Source: Deroplatys truncata | Taxonomy: Eukaryota > Arthropoda > Insecta > Mantodea > Mantidae | Assembly (NCBI GenBank): GCA_030765065.1 | Contig: CM060990.1 | Span: 10,229,501 to 10,293,500, forward strand | Length of the DNA stretch: 64,000 nt | Reading direction: 5' to 3' | In this document: in pieces, positions 44,575-57,270 of the stretch | Layout: every line of letters begins with the position of its first letter | Numbering within the stretch: the first letter of the stretch is position 1 | The notes under the pieces: model-generated | The model's input: the letters and a program-made list of their open reading frames with translations, nothing else | Database searches by the model: none | What the model was told of the DNA's origin: nothing | Translations under genes and position numbers: made by a program

Positions 44575-45080
44575 TGTACAAAACAATCGAACGACCGGCC
44601 GACTGTGAAGTCAGATCAGTGATTCCATTTTTTTAATGCGAGAATTGTTACGCCAGCAAGCATTCATCGTCAAATGTGTGAGGTTTATGGGTGAAAATAT
44701 TGAGTGACAATGCCTAACCACACACAGCCAAACAAACTCAAGCTCTGATCGCATCATTTGTTTGCGAAAAATTCGAAATCCCTCCCTACAGCCCGGATTT
44801 AGCGCAAAGCGATTTTTATCTGTTTCCTCATCTGAAGAATTTCCTTGGTGGAAAACATTTCAATGGCGATAATGTTGTGAAACACGAAGTGAGGACTTGC
44901 CTTTCATCACATCCGGCATCATTCTTTGACGAAGGCACACACAAAGTGGTTTCCCATTACGAAAAATGCCTGAATAACTGAGCAGTGGTGTAAGGTGGTG
45001 AATGATAATAAAGAATTTGGAAAATAATATTGTGCTATTTTTTAAAAAATTATCGGTTCTTACCCTAAAAACACGCCTTG
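44575..45080 (+). pseudogene. Mariner transposon with large internal deletion
   Basis: An N-terminal transposase piece (ERPADCEVRSVI, then frameshift, then PASIHRQMCEVYG) is joined directly to a C-terminal piece starting LSDNA near 44708 and continuing FEIPPYSPDLAQSDFYLF with the third catalytic Asp, then LGGKHFNGDNVVKHEV. The middle, including the first catalytic Asp, is missing. The right inverted repeat (CCTAAAAACACGCCTTG) ends at 45080 and is followed by TA. A typical mariner transposase has about 345 residues and only about 150 remain. Confidence 0.82.
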
Positions 45081-45846
45081 TATCTTCAGTAATACCAAGA
45101 ATGTTGATAACTGTCCAACGATGTAATTCAGCGTAACGAATGTTATTTCAGTCTCGAAATTATTCTCTTAAGAGAATGTCATGAGTTTAAAAGCGAAATT
45201 AAGTTAGCAAAAGGAAATTATCGAATTTATGAGTTGTATTCGATGATATAAGTTTTATTACAGCGAGAAATTTACAGTTTAGTAATTTTCTTAAGCAGTC
45301 ATGACAGTAACTTATTCCATCCATTCAAGCACAATACGCACAATTTTTAGTTATGTTTCCAAGCAAATCGCCTTAATCGTATTAACAAGTACTGCCCATT
45401 GAACGTTATAATATTATGCAGGCAAACGTATACTTTCTGACTTACTAATAAATCACTCATTAGATTTAAGTAGCTTGCCATTTATTATGAGTATAATTTG
45501 ATTGCCATGGCCATTCAAGTAACTGAGCTCTTGGATTGCACAAAGGCTCATCCACATTTGAGTCGTGTTTTTGCTGACATTATATCTCTAGAACCATGCG
45601 GTCTTTACTATCTTCTGCTAAAACAAAGTAAATGTCTATCTACAAAGGGGGAGAACGAATACTCTTGAATCCTCCAGAGTACTGGAGGACTATTTCCAGC
45701 CCCAGTGGTTACCCTTCCATACACGAGCAACTTGTGTTTCATAAATGAAAAGGCGTATGTATTAAAATATTGCATAATTGCATTTGCTACCTTCAGAATT
45801 ACCTTTAACTGCATACTTAGTTTACATGGTTGTTGGTTATTTTCAG

Positions 45847-46008
45847 TGGTGATGCAGGACTTCTCTGTTGGAGCCGCAGGAAGTGCGGTAACCCGGGGCA
45901 ACATGGCGGTGTTGCGCTGCATAGTTCCAAGTGTTGTCCGTGACTTCCTAACCGTAACCTCCTGGCTTCAGGACCAGAAGTTCAATATATATCCGTCTAG
46001 CGATGGTG
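45847..46008 (+). CDS. Dscam-family immunoglobulin exon (intact)
   Basis: A 162-bp open exon lies between a polypyrimidine acceptor (TTATTTTCAG ending at 45846) and a consensus donor (GGTG followed by GTAAGT at 46009). It starts with two bases of a split codon and ends with one, so it is symmetric phase 1. The product has VTRGNMAVLRCIVPSVVRDF followed by LTVTSWLQDQKFNIYPS: the first Ig-fold cysteine (LRC) and the core Trp (SW) at the spacing seen in the exon-4-type (half Ig2) cassettes of arthropod Dscam, which are close to this length. Dscam proteins are homophilic cell-surface receptors in neuronal wiring and immunity. No sibling cassettes were seen nearby, so a single-isoform paralogue (Dscam2-4-like) is as likely as Dscam1. 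Confidence 0.8.
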
Positions 46009-47051
46009 GTAAGTACAATTAAATCTTTCACAGCCTAGCTTTAGTGCAGTTTGTAAGGAATAACATAAAAGCTTACTTGATGCTAATGATAGTCTCAAAG
46101 TTTAAAAACGATCTGGAGTACGCGTTTTATAGACGAAGCATTTGGTACTTGTTTGGGCTATTTACTACGATATTTCAATTACTTTAAATAAACTCTGGGA
46201 AATTTTCTCCTGCGATATTTGTTTGTTCTAATATTTTCAAGATGCTTTTTATAAGATTTTTTTTTATCCGACAACATGCTAATTCAGTAAGGGTAAGAGG
46301 ACTGCAAACATTGTCCATATCTTTACGTAAAGTTGGCAGAATTTTTCCCGTCTCAGCAACTGTAGGTAAATTCTTCCGGACCTTTTAGTGTATAGCATTT
46401 TATAGTACATCTTAACAAGGTTTGTTCCTCCTTATCTGCTCCCTTTCGTTTCTTTTCACTGCATTCCTTTCACCCTCCCACACACCGCTTTTCCTATAGT
46501 TCATTAGTGACCCACTAGCAGTTAGAGGTAATCAGCGCAACTCGACCAGTATTTACTTCTCTCCTCAAAATGACATTTGATCTTGGGTTTGTAATTTTGT
46601 GTAGGAATTTGCTTCTAACTAATAAGAGATTGGTTCATCAAGGACCTAGCAGAGGCATCAAGTTATACGGAGGTTCCACAACCTTAGATAAGATAGAAAA
46701 CCATATGCATGAGCAAGTTTCCGTGTACACAATGTAGAAAAAAACTTCTTACTCTTTTAATTTATACAAAGTGCTTGCTTCGAGATTTAGTGAAATGAGT
46801 ATCTTGATCTCACGTTTCCACTGAAAAGGTTTTCTGAGTTATGATAAACTTATTTGAAGTATTTGTGAAGGTAAATTTAAGGGAATGCTTTCTGAAATTA
46901 GGGCAAAATCTCTGCATTTTTTTTTATTTTTTGCGGTTATGAATACATAAGTACGAATCGCAATGTTGGATTCATAAAGGACGATTCTACTATTCTGCTC
47001 TGACCGTGTACAAAAATAATTCAGCAAAGAAGAGAATTTAATCTACATATA
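46009..47051. other. Probable intron, no other feature
   Basis: Follows the Dscam-type exon's donor. AT-rich, with no exon-like frame, repeat or RNA signal that I can support. Confidence 0.5.
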
Positions 47052-48299
47052 TACAGTGTGGTCCTTTTAAGTTCAGACTGTAAAATATCTACAAAACTAA
47101 GCGTTGCAGAAAGAAATGCATGAATAAGCGTTGCCTGATATTGTCACAACTGAAGTTATGACTGGGGGCCATAACTGGGGAACCAGATGGTAGAACAGAA
47201 CACATCACTTGGCTTGTTAAAGTTTGATATTAAACTTCATTTGTCGAGCCATGCATTAGCATTGTTGAGCTTACAGTAAAGGGGGAACTACTAAATTATG
47301 TGGTAAGTCTTACCTGGAAGAATTGCCGTGATGTGATGATACAGCACATGTCTGCAGGCTCGCTTATATAGGTATCACAGTCCTATAGGGGTTCCCTTTA
47401 TTGTGTGGCAGTAAGTACCAAATATGGTCTGCCATACAGCGGCCAATCGTAACGCGATATGTCAACGTTCTCTGACATTCTATGTGACGTAGCGCGGTTT
47501 AAGGTGCAGCTAAGAGCCTGCAGAAAAACACGTACCCCTAAGGAAATGATGACATAGTGACATCCCTTGGAAATGTCAAGGAAAGTAGCAGGTCGCTATT
47601 TCCTGTCGTATAAACACTTAAAAATGCTTCAGAAAAGTTAAGAAATGTAAAATATGATTCTCTATGAAATTAGAAACTTTACAAACTTGTGACAGGATAA
47701 TTAAAATATTACAAAATACTGAAAAATAATAGGTTCCTTCATCACATACGCGACAATATTATTGGCGAAAGTAAATGCCATTAGTTGTGTTTTATTTGGA
47801 GGAAGTTGTGATGGTCATTTTAGGACCATTTTAATTTTTTAAATGGGAATCTACCTCTTTATGTGGTTCTCTCGCTCCTAATAAAAAATCAAACAACATT
47901 TGTATAAAGAACTTTGCAGTTGTTCCTACACCAGCGTAAATAACAACGAAAATTCTGAATGGCTGTGTACGAAGAGCGCCATGGATGGTGAGACATCCAT
48001 GGATGGCCATTTGAGAGTCAAATTGCTTTTGCTATTTGGGAATCAACATTTTTATTTTCACAAAATAAACAGCATCTTATAAATCGTTTTCTAATGAGAA
48101 AACATACAAAATGTAGGTTCCTATTTAAAAAAATTAAATTTACCCTAAAATGACCATCATAACATTCTCAAAACAAAACACGACTAAAGGCATTTACGTT
48201 CCCCCATAATATCATGCAACGTTTATTAAAGAGATTTCTTTCTATAACGCTTACTTTTGGAGATGTTGTACAGTCTCAACAAATAGTTCATCCTGCATA
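47052..48299. mobile_element. Non-autonomous inverted-repeat DNA element with nested inverted repeat
   Basis: The left end (TATACAGTGTGGTCCTTTTA, then CAGACTGTAAAATATCTAC and AAGCGTTGC) is mirrored at the right (GCTTACTTTTGGAGATGTTG, CAGTCTCAAC, CATCCTGCATA). Within it, 47745-47860 and 48105-48220 form a second inverted repeat (GATGGTCATTTTAGG against CCTAAAATGACCATC). There is no transposase frame. The solo end at 4.66 kb shows that the family is dispersed. The superfamily is unassigned. Confidence 0.65.
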
Positions 48300-49040
48300 A
48301 TATTGGTAGATTATGAAAAAACCTTCTACAAAACACTTCATAATAAACTGTGGACTATTATGAATTATAATACCAACATTCATAATTGATAAATGGAGAT
48401 AAATACAAACACGCCTCGTATAAAAGATTATATAATCATACATGAATATAAGTAGGAACAGAAAATGTGACTATTAATTCTACAGTAGTTAATCAAAGGG
48501 TAAATCGAGGCTGCCCAGTATCTCCAATTCTGTTAAATACATACATAATCATCTGCATATAATACTACCACAGTATTTAACAATGACAGAAAGTTATAAC
48601 AACCGGATTGAACATTAGGAATACATTACTTACTAATATACTATTCGTAGGCGATCAAATAGTAATTGTAAAATCAGAAGATGAGTTACACATAGTAGCC
48701 TACCAGTTCCAGTTACTGATAGAAACAAACAAACTGAAACTTTGTAACAACAAAATAAAAACAACAGTTTTCAAGGGTTTAGACTAAAGAAGATGCCAGA
48801 CTTTTAGAAGACGTGTCTTCTCGGCTGTAGAATTTCAAATATAAAAGTTTAAGCTATAGTTACCAAATTAAATAGATTTTCACGAAATGCGAGCGGCTAT
48901 TCGAAGAAACCTGAGAAACGATGACCAGCAATGCTATTGTGCTATTGCTAGCGTATGGCTGTCAAAGTTGGTCTAGAAATACAGCGTGCAGGGTTCGATA
49001 TTTTACATCTTCAAAGAACTGAAGCTAGTATCTTCAATAC
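48300..49040 (+). pseudogene. Second LINE reverse transcriptase fragment, heavily decayed
   Basis: Pieces include DYEKTFYKTLHNKLW near 48313 (palm A-type block), VNQRVNRGCPVSPILLNTYI near 48490 (the GxxQGxPxSP-type block), and a degraded active-site box FVGDQIVI near 48645 where active enzymes have (F/Y)ADD, then SEDELHIVAYQFQLL. Stops and frameshifts are frequent. It differs from the 43-kb LINE in sequence, so it is another family. The fragment begins right at the edge of the inverted-repeat element. Confidence 0.75.
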
Positions 49041-49479
49041 AACAGGAAAAATCCTGCATCTGCACACAAAATGATACTGCAAGGTGTCCACAAATCATTG
49101 AGTTCATTATTAGGGAACGGATTATTAGGTAAATCATTATTTTTTTTGCAAACTCATAAATGCCCACAAATTGAGGAAACCTCTGAATAAAGGGTCAGGA
49201 GCATAAATGCGAAGTCTTACTTCACATAAACATACAATTCTTGAAAACAAATGTATAAACACATATTTTCATATAATCTTCCATAAGTACATAAATCTGA
49301 ATTAATATTTGACTTTTATCAATATTTATCCTGCATAATTTTAATTTTATTCTATTGCAAATATATACCATGTATTTACGAATTACTTGATTGCATCACA
49401 AGTATCAGAGAATGTTCAGAGAAGTTCAAGTAAACAGAATAGCTTAGGCAATCATTACAAACTTGTTGACACCAGTGTT

Positions 49480-50290
49480 ATCTGACTCAACATTCATCTG
49501 GCCTATTGCTGCGACTCGTGCGAATTCACAATTATTGATAGGTGAACCGCCTTCTTCAAGTGTAGGGCAAACAATGTGTTTGCAGTATTGTTTAGATTTA
49601 AGCAGAGCATTTGTTGCAGCCGATATCCCACTCAAAAAGTAAAAAAGGTTCAACTTAGGAGCTTTTTGGCTAAATATATCGACATGGAGCCTCCTGAAGA
49701 ATCAGCACTACCTTCCTATAGGGCAGCACGCGAAAATGAAAAACTTTGGGTGAGCAATGATGCAACGCAAGATTGAAGTTTCAGAAAAATAGGAAATGTT
49801 GTCCGTGCATTGAAAAATGACGAATGAGTGGCGTGTAAAGAACTACAGAAAAGATACGATCAAATGGTATAAAATACAACAATGTTCTCACTGATGGTGC
49901 ACCAAACATGATAAAAGCAGCTCAAATATTTTCCGTCAGTTTTCCTAAAATGATTCCTGTTACGTGTGAGTTGATGCTCTTCGTAGATTATGAATGTATC
50001 AAATGGGGCAAAAGCCTTTCTTAAATCAGCATTGAGGAAGAAGTGCAATCTTCCTCTTCTCACAGCGCTGGGGCAGTGCTGTACTGTGGGACAAATGTTG
50101 AAGTTTCGTATCTGTTGTAAATGAGCTGGACAAAAATTAGGCGGTATCTATTAAAATAGTTTAGGATTTATCGACAGGTGGCAAATTAAAAAACTTATTT
50201 GGCGTTCACATCTTCAAATCTAAACTTTTTGTGTGACTCCATACAAAAACTAGAAACTCCAACAAATCTGTTGAGTGCAACACTTAGAAG
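49480..50290 (+). pseudogene. hAT-type transposase fragments (CGGBP1-like group)
   Basis: Broken plus-strand frames carry LSRAFVAADIPLKK near 49595, FLAKYIDMEPPEESALPS at about 49660, ENEKLWVSNDATQD at 49734-49775 (active relatives have a WVSIDETTD-type block with a catalytic Asp), and NVLTDGAPNMIKAAQIF near 49880 (the second conserved Asp block), then pieces of a TRW-type block near 50070. This order is that of hAT transposases related to CGG-binding-protein-1-like proteins. Stops, frameshifts and an IDE-to-NDA change show it is dead. Ends were not identified. Confidence 0.7.
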
Positions 50291-51100
50291 GTGTGGGCTG
50301 TTGAAATGAAACTGAATTCATTATCAGGGCTAAGAGTACTAAAACACAAATTTAAACATTTGTTTGAGAAAAAACAAGGGTTTTCAAACACCGTGTAGGG
50401 TGAGTAAGTCCTAGAAGGTAAACAAGTAGTGTGAGTGTTAGTGACTTCCCGTAATGTGGTAAGACATTTTCACAATATAAAGCGCCATTTAGAGACAACC
50501 GGCATGCTTTCATGATCAGCAATTTGGAGAAGACTTTTGCTGTCGACTGCAATTTTAAGGGAACTGCTAGGAGCTGCTACCCTTCTGCGAGTGGTGAGTA
50601 CCTCTAAAAGTAATAAATTAATAATTTCTTCTTATTTCTGTGAAATTAAATGAAATATTTTAACATTTAAGCAAATATTTTCTTCTTTTTAGCACACCAA
50701 AAATAAATATTTTAACTTTTTTACAACATCAAAGCATAAACTCATAAAATTTATAAACACACTTGTGAAGTAGCCAGTGAAATACACACACATTCGCAAT
50801 GCCTCCATTTCACTCCAGCTTTCATCTTCTTTGCTGTTTCAGGATTACAAGTGTAGGCGCAAGTCTCGGCGTTGCATGGCAGGGGAAAAGAATGCGCTAT
50901 GTAACACTTCGTCTCCGAGTCCCGGGACCCCATGTGGGGCGTGTAAGTCTGCAGGGGGGAGCCGATTGTGCCAGCTGCCATCCGGGGAGTTTCAATCTGG
51001 AATAATGTAGGGACCATGCCGTCTGCCTTGTCGTGCCTCTGTCTCCTCTCGCTTCACCCTTCCCTCCCGGGAGCGCCCCGTCAGGGTGTTAAGCACAGTA
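50291..51100. other. No recognised gene
   Basis: AT-rich to 50760. 50830-51060 is more GC-rich and partly overlaps the outer region of the SINE that follows. Overlapping short frames at 50751-51017 on both strands have no known motif. Confidence 0.35.
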
Positions 51101-51104
51101 GAGG

Positions 51105-51500
51105 TCGAGACGCGCAGAGGTCCCAGGTTTGACGACTGTCACACCGGCGGTCTGCTCAGTGAGGCTTTCCTCTTGCGGACCAGGGAGAACACGACCCACC
51201 TGAGACGGCAAGGCCTCAGATACGGCCGCAATCTGGCAGGGTCGAAAAGAACGTTTTAACGAGCAAGCATCTGCGCCATCTGTCCGACACCGATCGACAC
51301 TGTACAACCCCTAAGTCTACCTGGAACATGAAAGGGGAGACGAAATTGTAGGAATTGAGGAAAAGTAAATTCGTGGTAGAAAAGAACCCCTAGCACTCGT
51401 CTTACCAAACTGTTAAAACCACGAAAACCGTTGTCAGAAAGACCGGTGCTAGGAATAGAACTCAGGATCTCCGGATTGCGAGCCAAACATGTGACACCCA
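51105..51500 (-). repeat. Long copy of the family 2 SINE
   Basis: It shares blocks in order with 16.53-16.88 kb (CACACCGGC, CTGCTCAG, CGAGCAAGCA, CACCGATCGACACTG, and CACGAAAACCGTTGTCAG). The tRNA-like head is at the right (CGGATTGCGAG on the plus strand near 51475). Confidence 0.65.
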
Positions 51501-52690
51501 GCCCCTATTACCGCACGTTGTGGCCCCCATTTTAGCTTTAACAAGACTTTTCTGGGCAAACTGACGACACAGAACGTGTGTTACAAGAGCAATTGTCTAG
51601 CACTTAAATTTGAATTGCAGACAACGGTAGAGAAGCAACACTGCAACGAAAATGAAAGCGCATTGAATGCCCTGATGGAACATTTCGCAAGGATTGTGAA
51701 TGCCCTTCTCTAGCGAAAACCATAAAAAGGGGTTGAACCGCTATTCAGAAATTGAAGCCTGGGGGTGTTCGTTCTGTCAGAAGCTATCGCCATAGGGAGG
51801 AAAGTATTGCAGCTTCAGATATCCACTTCCTGCTGTAGAAACATTATTTTAAATCTGTGTGACACATATATAGGTTCTGAAGCTAAGCTCTTTTCCACTC
51901 GTGTGGAAGAGGAAATACAACTTCTGAGTTTCTTTTCCAGAGAAGGGAGGGGAAGAAACTGTTGACACACGTTGTGTCTTTCTTTCTTACGCTACCTCCG
52001 TCAGTGCAATAAGTCCTTACCCTTATCTTTTTCTCAAAACATTTTAAGACAGCAGATGGAAGTACAATAAATAAACCCGCTAACCCGTTAATTGAGAGTA
52101 ATATGCCCGCTGTTGGCCGTGCGGACGTAAGGAAATCCAAAATTGTCTCGCTTACCCTAAAACTATGCTGCGTGGCATATTTGGTCAAAAAACGTGTTCG
52201 GTACCGTTAGAGTTTTTCTGAAACAAAGCTGATCAATAGGATCACAAAACTTGTAACCAATGGCATCGTTTTCATAGTTTCTTGTCTACCTAGAAGCTTT
52301 TCAAAGAATAGGCGACCATGCTACAATTTTATCTTTCTACAAAATATATTTGTAATTTAATTGTTGGTAAAAGGAAGAGATAACATAATGTAATTAACGT
52401 TATATCCATGATAAATACCGAAATTGAAATCACATACAGGCACAACCCTTTCAAATGTTTCCCCAAGCTACAGAAAATTTTAAAATCCACGAGTATGTAA
52501 TCAATAATAATAGAAACAAATATTTGACTTCATGTTACCTTGAAAAAATTTGTATAAAATAAGAAAGTAAAAGCTTACCGATAATACTTTATATGCATCT
52601 AAACAAAATTTTCATATTAAGAGCACCTATAAAAGTATACTAACTAAATAGGGCTGCGAAGAAGAACACAGACCTGGTCTTTGGACTACC
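51501..52690. other. No recognised gene
   Basis: Unique-looking, AT-rich sequence before the 71-bp array. Frames at 51765-51965 (plus) and 51883-52188 (minus) show no domain. Confidence 0.4.
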
Positions 52691-52699
52691 AATAGTGCT

Positions 52700-55600
52700 T
52701 GAAGTGGATGACTATCTACACATGGCCTACATTTTGTTATCGTCACAATGTTTTAGCTATATATCCTGCCTTTGAGTGTTTCTATATACACATGGTCCAC
52801 ATTTTGTTGTCGTCACAAAGTTTTAGCTATTTATCCTGCCTGTTGAGTGTTTCTATATACACATGGTCCACATTTTGTTGTCGTCACAAAGTTTTAGCTA
52901 TTTATCCTGCCTTTGAGTGTTTCTATATACACATGGCCTACATTTTGTTATCGTCACAAAGTTTTAGCTATTTATCCTGCCTGTTGAGTGTTTCTATATA
53001 CAGATGCTCCACATTTTGTTATCGTCACAAAGTTTTAGCTATTTATCCTGCCTGTTGAGTGTTTCTATATACACATGGTCCACATTTTGTTATAGTCACA
53101 ATGTTTTAGCTATTTATCCTGCCTGATGAGTGTTTCTATATACACATGGTCCACATTTTGTTATCGTCACAATGTTTTAGCTATTTATCCTGCCTGTTGA
53201 GTGTTTCTATATACACATGGTCCACATTTTGTTATCGTCACAAAGGTTTAGCTATTTATCCTGCCTGTTGAGTGTTTCTATATACACATGGCCTACATTT
53301 TGTTGTCGTCACAAAGTTTTAGCTATTTATCCTGCCTGTTGAGTGTTTCTATATACACATGGTCCACATTTTGTTATCGTCACAAAGTTTTAGCTATTTA
53401 TCCTGCCTGTTGAGTGTTTCTATGTACACATGGCCTACATTTTGTTATCGTCACAAAGTTTTAGCTATTTATCCTGCCTGTTGAGTGTTTCTATATACAC
53501 ATGGCCTACATTTTGTTATCGTCACAAAGTTTTAGCTATTTATCCTGCCTGTTGAGTGTTTCTATATACAGATGCTCCACATTTTGTTATCGTCACAAAG
53601 TTTTAGCTATTTATCCTGCCTGTTGAGTGTTTCTATATACACATGGTCCACATTTTGTTAGAGTCACAATGTTTTAGCTATTTATCCTGCCTGATGAGTG
53701 TTTCTATATACACATGGTCCACATTTTGTTATCGTCACAATGTTTTAGCTATTTATCCTGCCTGTTGAGTGTTTCTATATACACATGGTCCACATTTTGT
53801 TATTGTCACAAAGTTTTAGCTATTTATCCTGCCTGTTGAGTGTTTCTCTATACACATGGTCCACATTTTGTTATTGTCACATAGTTTTAGCTATTTATCC
53901 TGCCTGTTGAGTGTTTCTATATACACATGGTCCACATTTTGTTATCGTCACAAAGTTTTAGCTATTTATCCTGCCTGTTGAGTGTTTCTATATACACATG
54001 GTCCACATTTTGTTATCGTCACAAAGTTTTAGCTATTTATCCTGCCTGTTGAGTGTTTCTATATACACATGGCCTATATTTTGTTATCGTCACAATGTTT
54101 TAGCTATTTATCCTGCCTGTTGAGTGTTTCTGTATACAGATGCTCCACATTTTGTTATCGTCACAATGTTTTAGCTATTTATCCTGCCTGTTGAGTGTTT
54201 CTATATACACATGGTACACATTTTGTTATCGTCACAAAGTTTTAGCTATTTATCCTGCCTGTTGAGTGTTTCTGTATACAGATGCTCCACATTTTGTTAT
54301 CGTCACAATGTTTTAGCTATTTATCCTGCCTGTTGAGTGTTTCTATATACATATGCCCCACATTTTGTTATCGTCATGTAGTTTTAGTTATTTATCCTGC
54401 CTGTTTGAGTGTTTCTATATACACATGGTCCACATTTTGTTATCGTTACAAAGTTTTAGCTATTTATCCTGCCTGTTGAGTGTTTCTATATACACATGGT
54501 CCACATTTTGTTGTCGTCACAAAGTTTTAGCTATTTATCCTGCCTGTTGAGTGTTTCTATATACACATGGTCCACATTTTGTTATCGTTACAATGTTTTA
54601 GCTATTTATCCTGCCTGTTGAGTGTTTCTATATACACATGGTCCACATTTTGTTATCGTCACAAAGTTTTAGTTATTTTTCCTGCCTGTTGAGTGTTTCT
54701 ATATACACATGGTCCACATTTTGTTATCGTCACAAAGTTTTAGCTATTTATTCTGCCTGTTGAGTGTTTCTATATACACATGGTCCACATTTTGTTATCG
54801 TCACGAACTTTTAGCGATTTTTCCTGCCTGTTGAGTGTTTCTATATACACATGGTCCTCATTTTGTTATCGTCACAAGGTTTTAGCTATTTATCCTGCCT
54901 GTTGAGTGTTTCTATATACACATGGTTCACATTTTGTTATCGTTACAAAGTTTTAGCTATTTATCCTGCCTGTTGAGTGTTTCTATATACACATGCTCCA
55001 CATTTTGTTATCGTTACAAAGTTTTAGCTATTTATCCTGCCTGTTGAGTGTTTCTATATAAACATGCTCCACATTTTGTTATCGTCACAAAGTTTTAGCT
55101 ATTTATCCTGCCTGTTGAGTGTTTCTATATACACATGCACCACATTTTGTTATCGTTACACAGTTTTAGCTATTTATCCTGCCTGTTGAGTGTTTCTATA
55201 TAAACATGCTCCACATTTTGTTATCGTCACAAAGTTTTAGCTATTTATCCTGCCTGTTGAGTGTTTCTATATACACATGGTCCACATTTTGTTATCGTTA
55301 CACAGTTTTAGCTATTTATCCTGCCTGTTGAGTGTTTCTGTATACACATGCTCCACATTTTGTTATCGTCACATAGTTTTAGCTATTTATCCTGCTTGTT
55401 GAGTGTTTCTATTTACATATGCCCCACATTTTGTTATCGTCATGTAGTTTTAGCTATTTATCGGGCTTGTTGAGTGTTTCTATATACAGATGCTCCACAT
55501 TTTGTTATCGTCACACAGTTTTAGCTATTTATCCTGCATGTTGAGTGTTTCTATATACACATGGTCTACATTTTGTTATCGTCACAAAGTTTTAGCTATT

Positions 55601-57270
55601 TTTCCTGCCTGTTGAGTGTTTCAATATACACATGGTCCACATTTTGTTATCGGTACAAAGTTTTAGCTATTTATCCTGCCTGTTGAGTGTTTCTATATAC
55701 ACATGGTACACATTTTGTTATTGTCACAAAGTTTTAGCTATTTATCCTGCCTGTTGAGTGTTTCTATATATACATGGTCCACATTTTGTTATCGTCACAA
55801 AGTTTTAGCTGTTTATCCTGCCTGTTGAGTGTTTCTATATACAGATGCTCCACATTTTGTTATCGTCACACAGTTTTAGCTATTTATCCTGCCTGTGGAG
55901 TGTTTCTATATACATATGTCCCACATTTTGCTATCGTCATGTAGTTTTAGCTATTTATCCTGCTTGTTGAGTGTTTGTATATAAACATGCTCCACATTTT
56001 GTTATCGTCCCATAGTTTTACCTATTTATCCTGCCTGTTGAGTGCTTCGATATACATATGCCCCACATTTTGTTATCGTCATGTAGTTTTAGCTATTTAT
56101 CCTGCTTGTTGAGTGATTCTATATACAGATGCTCCACATTTTGTTATCGTCACATAGTTTTAGCTATTTATCCTGCTTGTTCAGTGTTTCCATATAAACA
56201 TGCTCCACATTTTGTTATCGTCACATAGTTTTAGCTATATATCCTACCTGTTGAGTGTTTCTATATACAGATGCTCCACATTTTGTTATCGTCATATAGT
56301 TTTAGCTATTTATCCTGCTTGTGGAGTGTTTCTATATATACATCCTCCGCATTTTGTCATCGTCATGTAGTTTTAGCTATTTATCCTGCTTGTTGAGTGT
56401 TTCAATATACAGATGCTCCACATTTTATTATCGTCACATAGTTTTAGCTATTTATCCCGCTTGTTGAGTGTTTCTATATACACAAGGTCCACATTTTGTT
56501 ATCGTCACACAGTTTTAGCTATTTATCTTGCCTGTTGAGTGTTTCTCTATAAACAATGCTCCACATTTGTTATCGTCACACAGTTATAGCTATTTGTCCT
56601 GCTTGTTGAGTGTTTCTATATACACATGCTCCACATTTTGTTATCTTCACGTAGTTTTAGCTATTTATCCTGCCTCTTGAGTGTTTTTATTTGCACATGG
56701 TCCACATTTTGTTATCGTCACACAGTTTTAGCTATTTATCCTGCTTGTTGAGTGTTTGTGTATACACATGCTCCACATTTTGTTGTCGTCACATATTTTT
56801 AGCTATTTATCGTGCGTGTTGAGTGTTTCTCTATAAACATGCTCCACATTTTGTTATGGTCACACAGTTTTAGCTATTTATCCTGCCTGTTGAGTGTCTC
56901 TATATACACATGCTCCACATTTTGTTATCGTCGCACAGTTTTAGCTATTTATCCTGCCTGCTGAGTGTTTGTGTATACACATGCTCCACATATTGTTATC
57001 GTCACACAGTTTTAGCTATTTATCCTGCCTGTTGAGTGTTTCTATATACACATTCTCCACATTTTGTTATCGTCACACAGCTTTAGCTGTTTATCCTGCT
57101 TCTGGAGTGCTTTTATATAAATATGCTCCACATTTTGTTATCGTCACACAGTTTTAGCTATTTATCCTGCCTGTGGAGTGTTTCTATATACACGTGCTCC
57201 ACATTTTGTTATCTTCACGTGGTTTTAGCTATTTATCCTGCCTGTTGAGTGTTTCTGTTTACACATGCCT
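52700..57270 (+). repeat. 71-bp satellite array, main block (~64 copies)
   Basis: The monomer (CACATTTTGTTATCGTCACA, then GTTTTAGCTATTTATCCTGC, then GTTGAGTGTTTCTATATACA) repeats every 71 bases. Copies are very alike at 52.8-55.3 kb and diverge increasingly towards 57.2 kb, with CACAGTTTTAG and ATGTAGTTTTAG variants. Open frames across it are artefacts. Confidence 0.97.
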
